Shown here piece after piece: positions 55,348-63,567 of a stretch of DNA of 64,000 nucleotides (its first letter is position 1; each line of letters starts with the position of its first letter). Source of the stretch: Streptosporangium subroseum (lineage in GTDB: Bacteria > Actinomycetota > Actinomycetes > Streptosporangiales > Streptosporangiaceae). The notes below the pieces were generated by a model, which saw nothing but the letters and a program-made list of their open reading frames with translations, had not been told where the DNA came from and did not search any database. A program made the translations under genes and the position numbers. The stretch spans positions 124,001-188,000 of the forward strand of contig NZ_FZOD01000008.1 of the NCBI RefSeq assembly GCF_900188345.1. Reading direction: 5' to 3'.

Positions 55348-55743
55348 GTGGATTTATGGAATTTGCTCAGCCTGACCGTTGGTGTGGTTGGCCTGGTTCT
55401 GGCTGCCATGCAGGTCCACTACGCGCGCCAACAGGCCAAGCGCGGAGGAAACGCCCAGGAAATGCAGCGCTCAGCTGTACGTCAGGAGGAAGCACCTGTA
55501 GGCCAGGAGGAGGTTCCTGTCCCCTCGCGGAAGGTCCCATGGGTGATGCGGCGCATGGCTCCCGCCTCCTGGCAGGAGGACCTAGAGATCTGGAACTACC
55601 GCGAGCCACCCCCAGTGGAGAGGAAGCTTCCCAAAGAAGTCAAAGTGTTCGGGTGGGTCGTTCTCTGGCTGCTTCTTGCCTCCATGATTTACGGGATGCT
55701 GGGCGGCCCCGGGAGTTCCTGGATGTTAACGGATTGGGCATGA
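55348..55743 (+). CDS. Small two-helix membrane protein
   Basis: 131 residues from GTG 55348. N-terminal helix WNLLSLTVGVVGLVLAAMQV, a charged middle with repeated EE(A/V)PV, then a second helix VFGWVVLWLLLASMIYGMLGG. No ribosome site is seen, and it may be leaderless. It is one of the few plus-strand genes of the island. Its end overlaps the ribonucleotide reductase relic. Confidence 0.55.
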   Translation: MDLWNLLSLTVGVVGLVLAAMQVHYARQQAKRGGNAQEMQRSAVRQEEAPVGQEEVPVPSRKVPWVMRRMAPASWQEDLEIWNYREPPPVERKLPKEVKVFGWVVLWLLLASMIYGMLGGPGSSWMLTDWA

Positions 55744-56468
55744 TCCGTTGGCGCAGTCCTCGTCGATGCCGCCCTCGACGTTGGACAGCCCGGTGATGAA
55801 GATCCAGTCCTGGTAGTCCTGCTCGGAGATTCGCTCGTAGGGGGCCAGCTCATATCCCTGCTCGGGGAAGATCGTGGTTCCCTTGAGCTTGCCTGCGAAC
55901 TGCAGGATCGTCTCGGCCACGTCCTGCGGGGTGTACTTGGCGGGATCGATGCTGGCGGTGAAGGACACCGCGTTGTCGGCGTACTCGGTCTGGAGCATCT
56001 CCTGGAAGGCCAGCAGCTGCTCAAGCGTCAGCTCGTCGGCGGACTCCACGAGGTCGGCGGGCCGGCCGACCTCCTCCACCCGCTCGACCACGGACTCCTT
56101 GGACGGGATCTCGACCACGACGGTGTTGGCGGCCTGGGGGTCGGGGAGGATGTTGTATCCCTGCTCGCGGTACCCCTCCACCTGTGCCCGCCGGTCCGGG
56201 TCGATCGTCGAGGAGCGAATGCGACGGATGTAGTACCCGTACATGATCGGGTGCCCGCCCTCTGTGGTCCCCGGCAATTTCGCGATTGAGCCGGTGGGTG
56301 CCAGGGTGGTCACCTTGACCGGCTCGGGGATTCTGAGTTGGAAGGAGTACTTGCGGGCCTCGTCTCGCACCACCTCCTTAGCTTGCGGAAGATCGCCCGA
56401 ATGTAGGCCTCCTTGGGTGCCGTGATGTAGCGCACGCCCATGAGCGCCAGCGCCTCCTGGACACCGAA
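55726..56468 (-). pseudogene. nrdJ: Class II (B12-dependent) ribonucleoside-triphosphate reductase, C-terminal remnant
   Basis: FGVQEALALMGVRY and then, after a frameshift near 56390-56420, KEVVRDEARKYSFQLRIPEPVKVTTLAPTGSIAKLPGTTEGGHPIMYGYYIRRIRSS match the late part of the adenosylcobalamin-dependent reductase family carried by many actinophages. The end DCANGSCPIR supplies the redox Cys pair. About two-thirds of the enzyme is missing, and its start is fused to the nuclease remnant, so it cannot work. Confidence 0.75.
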
Positions 56469-56917
56469 GATGTAGCCGTGGACGGTGATCCCGCCGAAGT
56501 CGATGTCGACCTTGGAGGCGGCGGTGCCGTCATCGGGTCGGGCCATCGGCCGCAGGGCGGTGTCGGTGAGGTTGTAGTCGATGTAGTCGGCCACCTGGCG
56601 CAGGCCGTCGTTGTAGCGGTCGATCAGGTCGGTGTAGACCTTCTTGCGCCTCCTACGAGCCATTTGTCGCGGTCGGGTTCGGCAACGTCGTTCTTCGCTA
56701 TCTCGGCCGTCCAGACGGCGCCGAAGACCGCCTGCGCCTCGGGGATGGACATCTGGCGGTCGAACTTCTCCCAGGCGTCGGCCGCGTCGTGGATGGCGGT
56801 CCCCTGGGAGAGCCAGGCGGCCGGGAGGACGGGCACACGCAGTTTGCGCTCCAGCTCATATGCCGTGCCGCAGCGGGAAATGCTGGTGACGCGGGAGACC
56901 GAGGTGCGTCTGCTCAA
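56469..56917 (-). pseudogene. Cas4/RecB-like PD-(D/E)XK nuclease, N-terminal remnant
   Basis: From TTG 56917 (GGGAG seven bases upstream): SVSRVTSISRCGTAYELERKLRVPVLPAAWLSQGTAIHDAADAWEKFD, the start of phage Cas4-like exonucleases. After a one-base loss near 56643 it continues KKVYTDLIDRYNDGLRQVADYIDYNL and IDFGGITVHGYI. At 56468 it passes directly into ribonucleotide reductase sequence, so a deletion joined the two genes. Confidence 0.65.
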
Positions 56918-56967
56918 TCGAGCGCTCCCAATCTCATGTATCTGATCATGGCTTAGGCAGCCTCCTG

Positions 56968-57201
56968 TCAGAAGTTGATGGTGATGTCCTCGTCGTCTGC
57001 GAAGGCGTCTCGAAGCAGTGAGTGCTGGGGCAGTTGCTGGAGTGCGGTGATGATGTCCGCGACCGTGTAGGCGCTGTAGCGGTTGACGACGAGTTCGAAG
57101 TAGCCACCTTTGGTACCTGTAGCGAGGGCCACCAAGATTCCGGTGTTCGCCCAGACGATCTCAGGGGTGTTGAGGTCGAGGAGGTTCTTCGGGCCGATCA
57201 T
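56968..57201 (-). CDS. Small hypothetical protein
   Basis: 77 residues (NLLDLNTPEIVWANTGILVALATGTKGGYFELVVNRYSAYTVADIITALQQL), a compact alpha/beta-like sequence. The leader carries AGATTGGTAGTAGCA directly before ATG. Family unknown. Confidence 0.5.
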   Translation of the reverse strand: MIGPKNLLDLNTPEIVWANTGILVALATGTKGGYFELVVNRYSAYTVADIITALQQLPQHSLLRDAFADDEDITINF

Positions 57202-57237
57202 TGCTACTACCAATCTACAGCTTATGGGAGAAAGAAA

Positions 57238-57262
57238 AGCGACCCCGTCAAGTGGGGCCGCT
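57238..57262 (-). terminator. Rho-independent terminator of the repressor-like gene
   Basis: AGCGACCCC and GGGGCCGCT arms with one mismatch and a seven-base loop, followed on the minus strand by CTTTTCTTTC. It lies just past the stop at 57272. Confidence 0.7.
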
Positions 57263-57271
57263 GATCCCTTT

Positions 57272-57706
57272 TCAGGGGAAGGTTGCATCTCGAGTCATTG
57301 CCGAATTCACGTCTTCGAGGACCATCGCGATGTGCCATCCGGCTTTGTCGGCGGGTTTCTCGAAGAATCCGGTCTCCTTGGTGTAGTCGATGTCGAGGTC
57401 CTCATCATGCAAGCGGACCGCCCAGCGAAGCGCTGAGTTGAGCTTCACGAGGGGGACCTGCTGGCCTTGGGCCACCTTGCTAAGGATTCGCAAGGAGGTG
57501 ACCGGGCCGGACTGGCTATGCTCCTTGGCCATCTGCCAAGGGATGAACTTGTCGTGCCGCAGGTTTTTCTTCTGCATTCCGAGTCGTTCAACGGCTTGCT
57601 GTACGCCGCCTACGGACACATGGAAGTAGTCGGCAATCTCCCGGTAGGGGGTTCCGGCCTCAATGAAGCTCCGGAGTTTAAGCGGGTCGATCTGTCGGTT
57701 TCCCAT
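57272..57706 (-). CDS. HTH protein resembling actinophage immunity repressors
   Basis: 144 residues. An N-terminal helix-turn-helix (LRSFIEAGTPYREIADYFHVSVGGVQQAVERLGM) is followed by FIPWQMAKEHSQSGPVTSLRILSKVAQG and a late LDIDYTKETGFFEKPADKAGWHI. This layout, with PW-x-x-EH and a C-terminal Y-ET-GFF segment, resembles repressor-type proteins of cluster A-like actinophages. GAGGG precedes ATG. As the rightmost gene, facing left, it would be the ancestral regulator of the leftward operon. Confidence 0.6.
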   Translation of the reverse strand: MGNRQIDPLKLRSFIEAGTPYREIADYFHVSVGGVQQAVERLGMQKKNLRHDKFIPWQMAKEHSQSGPVTSLRILSKVAQGQQVPLVKLNSALRWAVRLHDEDLDIDYTKETGFFEKPADKAGWHIAMVLEDVNSAMTRDATFP

Positions 57707-58395
57707 TTATTGGCCCTCACATAATAGTTACGGGGCTATCTCAATTGACTACTCCCTTCGCGAGGTATTACGGATGTGAGCGACAGTAGTAGAAGTGCTC
57801 ACTTACCTTGTCGGTACGAATGGTTGACATTCGGGAGGCTCTCTATGAGGGAATGTTGCTGCGATTCGGTAGTAGGCCGAACGTACGAATATAATGACCC
57901 ACCTACACGGTCTCCCGTACGCTCGAAAGCTATCGAATCCATATAGTCAGGTTCCAACCCAGAGCCAGTCTTGCCCGCATAGGCGGGCCCATGGTTTTCG
58001 GTTGTGCTTCCACGGAACCTTTATGGTCTTAACATCACTGGGGCGCGGCGAATGACAGCCGTCTTTATATTTTCACCTCAAGAGGCTAGGATCTGCGCCT
58101 TTCAGCTACAGCCACCTGTCCCGGACCGTTCTTCAGGCGACGGTGCCCATAGATTATCAAGTGGCGCCGTGCGCATTCTCACCCACTTTCCGACCTTTCG
58201 GGCCGGCCGGTGGTGATGCGATTTTTTGAAGCTACCAGACTTATGTAAATCTGTCAACTCCGAGCTGCTCAAGGTCGTTTTAGCAATCCTCGGCATTTCG
58301 TTTAGATGAATAAATTACCAGTCTTATGTATGGCGTCAACCCCCGCCGCTTCAACTGATCACAGACTCAGGGGGACGCGAGGCCGCCAGGACGGT
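57707..58395. other. Non-coding right border of the island
   Basis: AT-richer DNA with no convincing gene. It must contain the promoter of the repressor-like gene (a TATTAT box near 57725 on the minus strand). No integrase, tRNA or clear repeat matching the left border was recognised. Confidence 0.45.
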
Positions 58396-58593
58396 CTATT
58401 CAGACACGATGCCTGTATGGGAATCCGTGTCCTGTGGTAAGTGGTGCTCGACCTCCCAGGCGTAGTCGAAACCCACCCGATCGGCGATCTCGATCTGCTC
58501 CAGCGCGTCCTTGTAGAGCCGCCGCTCGTCACCGGGCTGCCATGGCTTGGGAAGCTGGTGTTCGTAGAAGATGCCGAACCTGATCCGAACCAC
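58396..58593 (-). pseudogene. LLM flavin-dependent monooxygenase, N-terminal part (split gene)
   Basis: From GTG 58593 (GGGAG seven bases upstream): IRFGIFYEHQLPKPWQPGDERRLYKDALEQIEIADRVGFDYAWEVEHH is the exact start expected for the LLM protein whose C-terminal part lies at 40844-41731. Homology ends at EVEHH (about 58441), and the frame stops at 58396 after 14 unrelated residues. Only about a dozen residues of the family are missing between the two parts. Confidence 0.85.
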
Positions 58594-59057
58594 CTCCTGG
58601 CTCCCGGGCCGAGGAGGCCTCCGACCGGAGGTCTCCTCCCGGCCGGCCTTACCCGCATTGGATACCGCATCAACGCGGCACCGCCCATGCGACCGGGGAA
58701 CGGGAAGCCGGTCACGTGCGGGTCCTGCCGTACGGAAAGCCCGTCGCGTGCCGACCCGGCCCGAGGAAGGAACGTCGCCGCCGGACCGAGCCGGTACGGC
58801 CGCCCATCGGCGAGCGGGTCCGCGGCAAGTGAGCACGGCAAACGGTGCACGGTGGTTGTTTTCTTCCAAATTCCCACCAAAAGAGATCGATAGGGGTCCA
58901 GACGGCGCCTGGCTGGGTAACTTCCTCCGGGTCAGCGGGCTGCGGAGTCGGCGCTGCGCGCAGAAGACGGTACGGGGGCAGCGGCCCCTGCGCGGGGAGG
59001 GCCCTCAGCGGGCACGCCACCGTCATCCGGCACACCACCATCACGAGGAGGTTCACC
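58594..59057. other. Intergenic region before the SDR gene
   Basis: No convincing gene; it presumably holds the divergent promoters of the LLM gene (minus) and the SDR gene (plus). Confidence 0.4.
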
Positions 59058-59903
59058 ATGAGTGTCTGGTTCATCACCGGCGCCTCGCGCGGGTTCGGAC
59101 TTCTCATCGCCCGCGAGGCGCTTGCCCGCGGCAACCAGGTCGTCGCGACCGCCCGCCATTCGAGCGATATCCAGAAGGCGTTGCCCGACGCCGGCGACGA
59201 TCTGGTCGCGGTCGACCTTGACGTCACGAACGCCCGGCAGGCCGCGGCGGCCGTCCAGGCCGCGACCGACGCTTTCGGACGCATCGACGTTGTCGTCAAC
59301 AACGCCGGGCGCGGAGTGCTCGGCGCCGTCGAGGAGATTTCCGACGACGAGGCCCGCGCGGTCTTCGATGTCAACGTCTTCGGCACGTTGACCGTGCAGC
59401 GCGCCGTCCTCCCCGTCCTGCGCGCCCAGCGGTCCGGGCATGTCATCAACATCAGCTCGGTCGGCGGACTGGTCGGCTCGCCCGGATGGGGCATCTACGG
59501 CGCGACGAAGTTCGCGATGGAGGGATTCACCGAGACGCTCAGCCAGGAACTCGCCCCGCTCGGGATACGGGTCACGCTCGTCGAGCCCGGATACTTCCGT
59601 ACCGACTTCCTCGACGCGTCGAGCCTGCGCACGGAGGGCCTGGTGATCGACGACTACGACCAGACCGCCGGCGCCACGCGCCGTAGGGCGGTCGACGTCA
59701 ACCACGCACAGCCAGGTGACCCCGTCAAGGCGGCGTCCGCCATCGTCGACATCGCCGAAGTCCCCGATCCGCCGCTGAGGCTGCTCCTCGGCGTGGACAG
59801 CGTGACCGGCGTCGAGAACAAGCTCAGGCAGGTGGCCGCGGACATAGAGACCTGGCGCGCCCTGTCCATCTCCACTGACCACGACGACGTCCGCGCGCTA
59901 TGA
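59058..59903 (+). CDS. Short-chain dehydrogenase/reductase
   Basis: 281 residues. Cofactor motif VWFITGASRGFGLLIA, NNAGRG, catalytic Ser in NISSVGGLVG, and YGATKFAMEG with the Tyr-Lys pair. AGGAGG lies seven bases before ATG 59058. Cofactor is probably NAD(P)H; an Arg in TARHSS after the second strand favours NADP. The substrate is unknown. Confidence 0.92.
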   Translation: MSVWFITGASRGFGLLIAREALARGNQVVATARHSSDIQKALPDAGDDLVAVDLDVTNARQAAAAVQAATDAFGRIDVVVNNAGRGVLGAVEEISDDEARAVFDVNVFGTLTVQRAVLPVLRAQRSGHVINISSVGGLVGSPGWGIYGATKFAMEGFTETLSQELAPLGIRVTLVEPGYFRTDFLDASSLRTEGLVIDDYDQTAGATRRRAVDVNHAQPGDPVKAASAIVDIAEVPDPPLRLLLGVDSVTGVENKLRQVAADIETWRALSISTDHDDVRAL

Positions 59904-59912
59904 GGTCGACGT

Positions 59913-61055
59913 TCACAGCCAGTCGCGGCGTTTGAACACCAGGTACAGGGTCGTGCAGACGCCCGCCATCAGGAGCACCGCGAACGGGTAGCCCCACGCC
60001 CAGTGGAGTTCGGGCATGACGTCGAAGTTCATACCGTAGATGGTGCCGACGAGGGTGGGCGCGAACAGGATGGCGGCCCAGGCGGAGATCCTCTTGACCT
60101 CCTCGTTCTGGGCGTTGCTGGCCTCGGTGAGGTTGGTCATGTGCTCGTTCTGGGCCTGGGCGACCATGGTGGAGTTGACCACGAGGATGTCGTGGAGCAT
60201 CTGGCGGAAGCCGCTGACCCGCTCCCCCACGGTGATCGTGTGATCGGCCACGTCGCGCAGGTATCGCTGCAGCTCCTCGTCCACCCCGTATTTGACCGCC
60301 CCCGCGATGAATCCCTCGATCATGCCGAGCAGCGGCTGGGTGGCCCGCTGAAACTCGATCACCTCGCGTGACAGCTCGTAGATCCGGCGCGAGACGCCGG
60401 GCTCGTTGCCGAAGACCTGGACCTCGATCTCGTCGATGTCGTTCTGCAGGCCGGCGACCACGGGGGCGTAGCCGTCCACGACCGCGTCGAGGATGGCGTA
60501 GAGCACCGCCTGCGGACCCTGGCCGAGCAGCTCGGGGTCGTCCTGCATCCGGCTGCGGACCTGGGAGAGGTCGGGGGCCTCGCTGTGCCGTACGGTGATC
60601 ACGAAGTTGTGGCCGACGAAGACGTGGAGCTCGCCGAAGTCGACCTCCTCGACCTCGTCGAGGTATCTGGCCGGGCGGAGCACCACGAACAGCGTGTCCC
60701 CGTAACGGTCCGCCTTGGGCCGCTGGTGGGCGACGATGGCGTCCTCGACCGCCAGCTCGTGCAGGTCGAACTTCTCCGCGACGTTGAGGATCACCGAGTC
60801 CTCGGGCCGGTAGAAGCCGATCCAGGCCATGCTGCCCGGGGTGTTCTTCAGGCTTTCGAGGGCTTCGCGCAGCGACTCGGGGGTGGTGGACCGGCAGCCG
60901 TTCACGTAGATCGCGTTGTCGATGATGTGCGACCGGGGCGGGATCGGTTTGTCGCCCGCGGAACGAGGGTCCATCGACCGCTCGGGAGAGTCCCGGACGA
61001 CGCCGGAACGTCCGCGAACCAGGCTCCGCAGGCCACGCACTCGCCGATCGGTCAC
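59913..61055 (-). CDS. corA: CorA-type magnesium/cobalt transporter
   Basis: 380 residues. The soluble funnel domain carries VVLRPARYLDEVEEVDFGELHVFVGHNFVITVRH and long helices; near the end are two membrane helices with the pore signature GTIYGMNFDVMPELHWAWGYPF between them (GMN motif). It forms a pentameric divalent-cation channel. GTG 61055 is the assumed start; later in-frame starts cannot be excluded. Cobalt supply might matter for the cobalt nitrile hydratase elsewhere in the window, but no link is shown. Confidence 0.92.
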   Translation of the reverse strand: MTDRRVRGLRSLVRGRSGVVRDSPERSMDPRSAGDKPIPPRSHIIDNAIYVNGCRSTTPESLREALESLKNTPGSMAWIGFYRPEDSVILNVAEKFDLHELAVEDAIVAHQRPKADRYGDTLFVVLRPARYLDEVEEVDFGELHVFVGHNFVITVRHSEAPDLSQVRSRMQDDPELLGQGPQAVLYAILDAVVDGYAPVVAGLQNDIDEIEVQVFGNEPGVSRRIYELSREVIEFQRATQPLLGMIEGFIAGAVKYGVDEELQRYLRDVADHTITVGERVSGFRQMLHDILVVNSTMVAQAQNEHMTNLTEASNAQNEEVKRISAWAAILFAPTLVGTIYGMNFDVMPELHWAWGYPFAVLLMAGVCTTLYLVFKRRDWL

Positions 61056-61065
61056 ACACTTCTCC

Positions 61066-61542
61066 TCATCGGGTCTTCATGAACTCTTGCAGTGACTGCG
61101 TCGCCCTACCCCTGACCGAGGCCCGGAACATCGGGGTCCAGCCGAAGAAGAATCCGACCGGCTTTCCCATGGCCATCTTCGACCACCGCCTGAAGTCGAA
61201 CTCGTCGTGGTGCCGGACGATCAGGCCGTCCTCGAAGCGGAACAGGGCGTCGACCTCGTTGACGACCGCCCTGCCCGTCCCGCTGAAGGTGTAGTGGGCG
61301 GTCCAGTGCGCCGTGCCCTCGTGCTCCTGCGCGGTGATGTCGCGCGCGGTCACGGTGATGTCGGCGCTACGGCCGAGCAGCATCCGCCACATCCCCATGA
61401 CCTTGTCGCGGCCCTCGAGATCCTGGAAGACGGGGTCGCCGAACGTGACCTCGGGGTGGTAGCAACGCTCCATGGTGTCGGCGTCGCGGCGCCCGAAGGC
61501 GTCGTAGAACCTCTTGATGAGGGCGGCGTTCTCGTCGTTCAC
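61066..61542 (-). CDS. NTF2-like/SnoaL family protein
   Basis: 158 residues: LIKRFYDAFGRRDADTMERCYHPEVTFGDPVFQDLEGRDKVMGMWRMLL then WTAHYTFSGTGRAVVNEVDALFRFEDGLIVRHHDEFDFRRW, the usual SnoaL-like pattern of a cone-shaped fold. Possible isomerase or hydrolase; ligand unknown. It lies ten bases upstream of the CorA gene, with a possible shared transcript. Confidence 0.85.
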   Translation of the reverse strand: MNDENAALIKRFYDAFGRRDADTMERCYHPEVTFGDPVFQDLEGRDKVMGMWRMLLGRSADITVTARDITAQEHEGTAHWTAHYTFSGTGRAVVNEVDALFRFEDGLIVRHHDEFDFRRWSKMAMGKPVGFFFGWTPMFRASVRGRATQSLQEFMKTR

Positions 61543-61555
61543 AAAGATCTCCCGA

Positions 61556-62485
61556 TCATGACTGGCCTGGCGGCTGAGTGTAGTCGGGAGTGAGATCTAG
61601 TAAATGGTCGGCATTGTCCCAGCACACCGCTCGCAGCCAGTCCTCACCGAGACCGAGACGGTCCAGTGACTGGAGCTGGTGCGCGTACGAATGCGGGATG
61701 TTCGGGAAGTCGCTGCCGAGCAGGACCTTGCCCGCCAACCCGAGGTCACGTAGGCGCGGTTTGAGGCGAGCGGGAAACGGCATGCCGTGCTCGGCGAAGT
61801 CGGTGAAGGCCATCGTGGTGTCGAGCCGCACGCCGGAGAACGCCTCGGCCACCTGGAAGAACTCGTCGTACTCCGGCATGCCGAGGTGCGCGATGATCAT
61901 GGGCAGGCGGGGATGGCGGGCTAGGACCTCGGCGATCGGCTCCGGACCGGTGCACCGGCCGGGCAGGGGGATCGAACTGGCGTGGACGACGACCGGGACG
62001 CCCCGCTCCGCCAGCAGCCCCCACACCTCGTCGATCTCCTTCAGCCTGGGATCGAAGTCGCCCACCTGGAGATGGACCTTGAAGATGCGCGCACCGCGCT
62101 CGAGCGCGTCCCGCACGTAGTCGAGGACCCCAGGCTCGGGGTAGAAGGTGGCCGAGGGGAGACATCCGGGGGTACGGCGGGCGAAGTCGAGCGTCCAGTC
62201 GTTGAGGCTTTCGGCCATGCCCGGTCTGTGCGCGTATGCCAGGGCGGAGAACACCTTCACCCCGAGATCCTTCAGCTGGGCGACCCGCGCCTCGACGGAC
62301 ACCCGGTAATGTATCCGCCACCCCTTCCCCACCAGCGGGCCACCGTTCTCGAAGTGGTGCCAGACTCGGCGCTCCATGCGCTCGGGCAGGAAATGGACGT
62401 GCACATCCGCCAGACCAGGCAGACCAAGCCCCCTCCACCAGGCGGAGACCCCGGCGTCCGTCAGTTCCGGAATCCTGTTCTGCAC
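61556..62485 (-). CDS. Amidohydrolase family 2 (TIM-barrel) protein
   Basis: About 309 residues. LADVHVHFLPERM provides the HxH metal pair, FKVHLQVGDFDP and PVVVHASSIPL further ligands, IIAHLGMPEYDEF the next His, and LLGSDFPNIPHSY the Asp. This is the ACMS-decarboxylase/amidohydrolase 2 pattern. GTG 62485 is assumed; no strong ribosome site was seen. It overlaps no neighbour but lies 14 bases from the NTF2-like gene. Confidence 0.85.
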   Translation of the reverse strand: MQNRIPELTDAGVSAWWRGLGLPGLADVHVHFLPERMERRVWHHFENGGPLVGKGWRIHYRVSVEARVAQLKDLGVKVFSALAYAHRPGMAESLNDWTLDFARRTPGCLPSATFYPEPGVLDYVRDALERGARIFKVHLQVGDFDPRLKEIDEVWGLLAERGVPVVVHASSIPLPGRCTGPEPIAEVLARHPRLPMIIAHLGMPEYDEFFQVAEAFSGVRLDTTMAFTDFAEHGMPFPARLKPRLRDLGLAGKVLLGSDFPNIPHSYAHQLQSLDRLGLGEDWLRAVCWDNADHLLDLTPDYTQPPGQS

Positions 62486-62559
62486 AACTACGACTTTATC
62501 GTGAGCAGACCATCCCATATGAGACGCTCTGCTCCGACGTTGAGAAGGAGAAGTGAACG

Positions 62560-63273
62560 TTGTCCGAGGTCTGGGTGACTCTGACCACGGCCCGTTCGGG
62601 GCCACCCCCGCTGGTCGTGCTGCTGTCCGCGCTGGCCGCACTGGTCGTGGTGTCGTGGTCCACCTCCTGGCAGCTCTCCCGGGGCCTGATCACGATCGCC
62701 CACGAGGGCGGGCACGCGCTGGTGGCGCTGCTCACCCGGCGCAAGCTGCAGGGCATCCGGCTGCACTCCGACACCTCGGGCGTCACGCTCACCCGGGGCA
62801 GGCCCACCGGTCCCGGAATGATCCTGACCGCGGCCGCCGGATACGTCGCGCCGTCCCTGCTGGGGCTCGGCGGAGCCTGGCTGACCTCCTCCGGCTACGT
62901 GGCGGTGCTGATCACCATCGTGATCGGGCTGCTCTTCTGCATGCTGCTGCTGATCCGCAACCTGTTCGGCGTGGTGAGCCTGCTCGTCACCGGTGGCGCG
63001 ATCTTCGCCTTCACCTGGTACGCGGCGCCCGACATGGACGCGGTTCTGGCATACCTGGCGGTCTGGTTCCTACTGCTCGGAGGCTTCCGGCCGATCGTGG
63101 AGCTGCAGCGCAAGCGGCGCCACGGCCGCGCCCCCGACTCCGACGCCGACCAGCTCGCCCGGCTGACCTTCCTGCCCGGCGGATTCTGGGTGTTGCTGTT
63201 CCTGCTCGTGGCGGGGGCCTCCCTGGTGAGCGGCGCATACCTGCTGTCCCCGGTGCCACTCGATTTCGGCTGA
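62560..63273 (+). CDS. M50-like membrane metallopeptidase
   Basis: 237 residues from TTG 62560 (AAGGAG about ten bases upstream). About six hydrophobic segments; the zinc motif HEGGHALVALL lies in an early helix, as in M50B-like site-2-type proteases. It is divergent from the amidohydrolase. Substrate unknown. Confidence 0.82.
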   Translation: MSEVWVTLTTARSGPPPLVVLLSALAALVVVSWSTSWQLSRGLITIAHEGGHALVALLTRRKLQGIRLHSDTSGVTLTRGRPTGPGMILTAAAGYVAPSLLGLGGAWLTSSGYVAVLITIVIGLLFCMLLLIRNLFGVVSLLVTGGAIFAFTWYAAPDMDAVLAYLAVWFLLLGGFRPIVELQRKRRHGRAPDSDADQLARLTFLPGGFWVLLFLLVAGASLVSGAYLLSPVPLDFG

Positions 63274-63567
63274 GGACCACGGGGTCCGTCGCACCGCGCC
63301 CGGCGGGTGACATCGGCCGTCCCACGGCGGCCGCGATCGCCCGCTCCGGCAGGCCGCGCTCCGTGAGACCGCGCCTCACGATGAGGGCGGGAATCACTGG
63401 ATCACCTATGACCGGTTAAACACGTTAATAAATCACGCTATGACGTGAGCCAATATCGTTATTATCAACCTTTCGACCGCCTTGGAGTATTACTCTCCTT
63501 TGGCGACAGTTAATCATTTTTTTGAGTGTATTACGAGGCATGCCGTTCACTCGGCGAGAGTCGGTAG

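Larger units (their letters stand above)
41732..58440. mobile_element. Phage-derived island interrupting an LLM monooxygenase gene
   Basis: The ends are set by where LLM homology stops: just before codon 41731 on the left and at about 58440 on the right. Inside are the IS630 remnant and a mostly leftward gene block with phage early functions (repressor-like, Cas4-like, ribonucleotide reductase, Lsr2-like, DUF7178-like, DUF3987-like) and cargo genes. No integrase, terminase or virion gene and no clear direct-repeat attachment sites were found. Exact ends may be off by some tens of bases. Confidence 0.65.

Noticed and set aside
58004..58216. Short plus-strand ORF in the right border
   Set aside because: Sequence is not protein-like and lacks a ribosome site or conserved pattern.
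42361..58320. Attachment-site direct repeats at island borders
   Set aside because: Only short matches such as CGTTTAG were seen near both ends; these are expected by chance and no integrase or tRNA is present.
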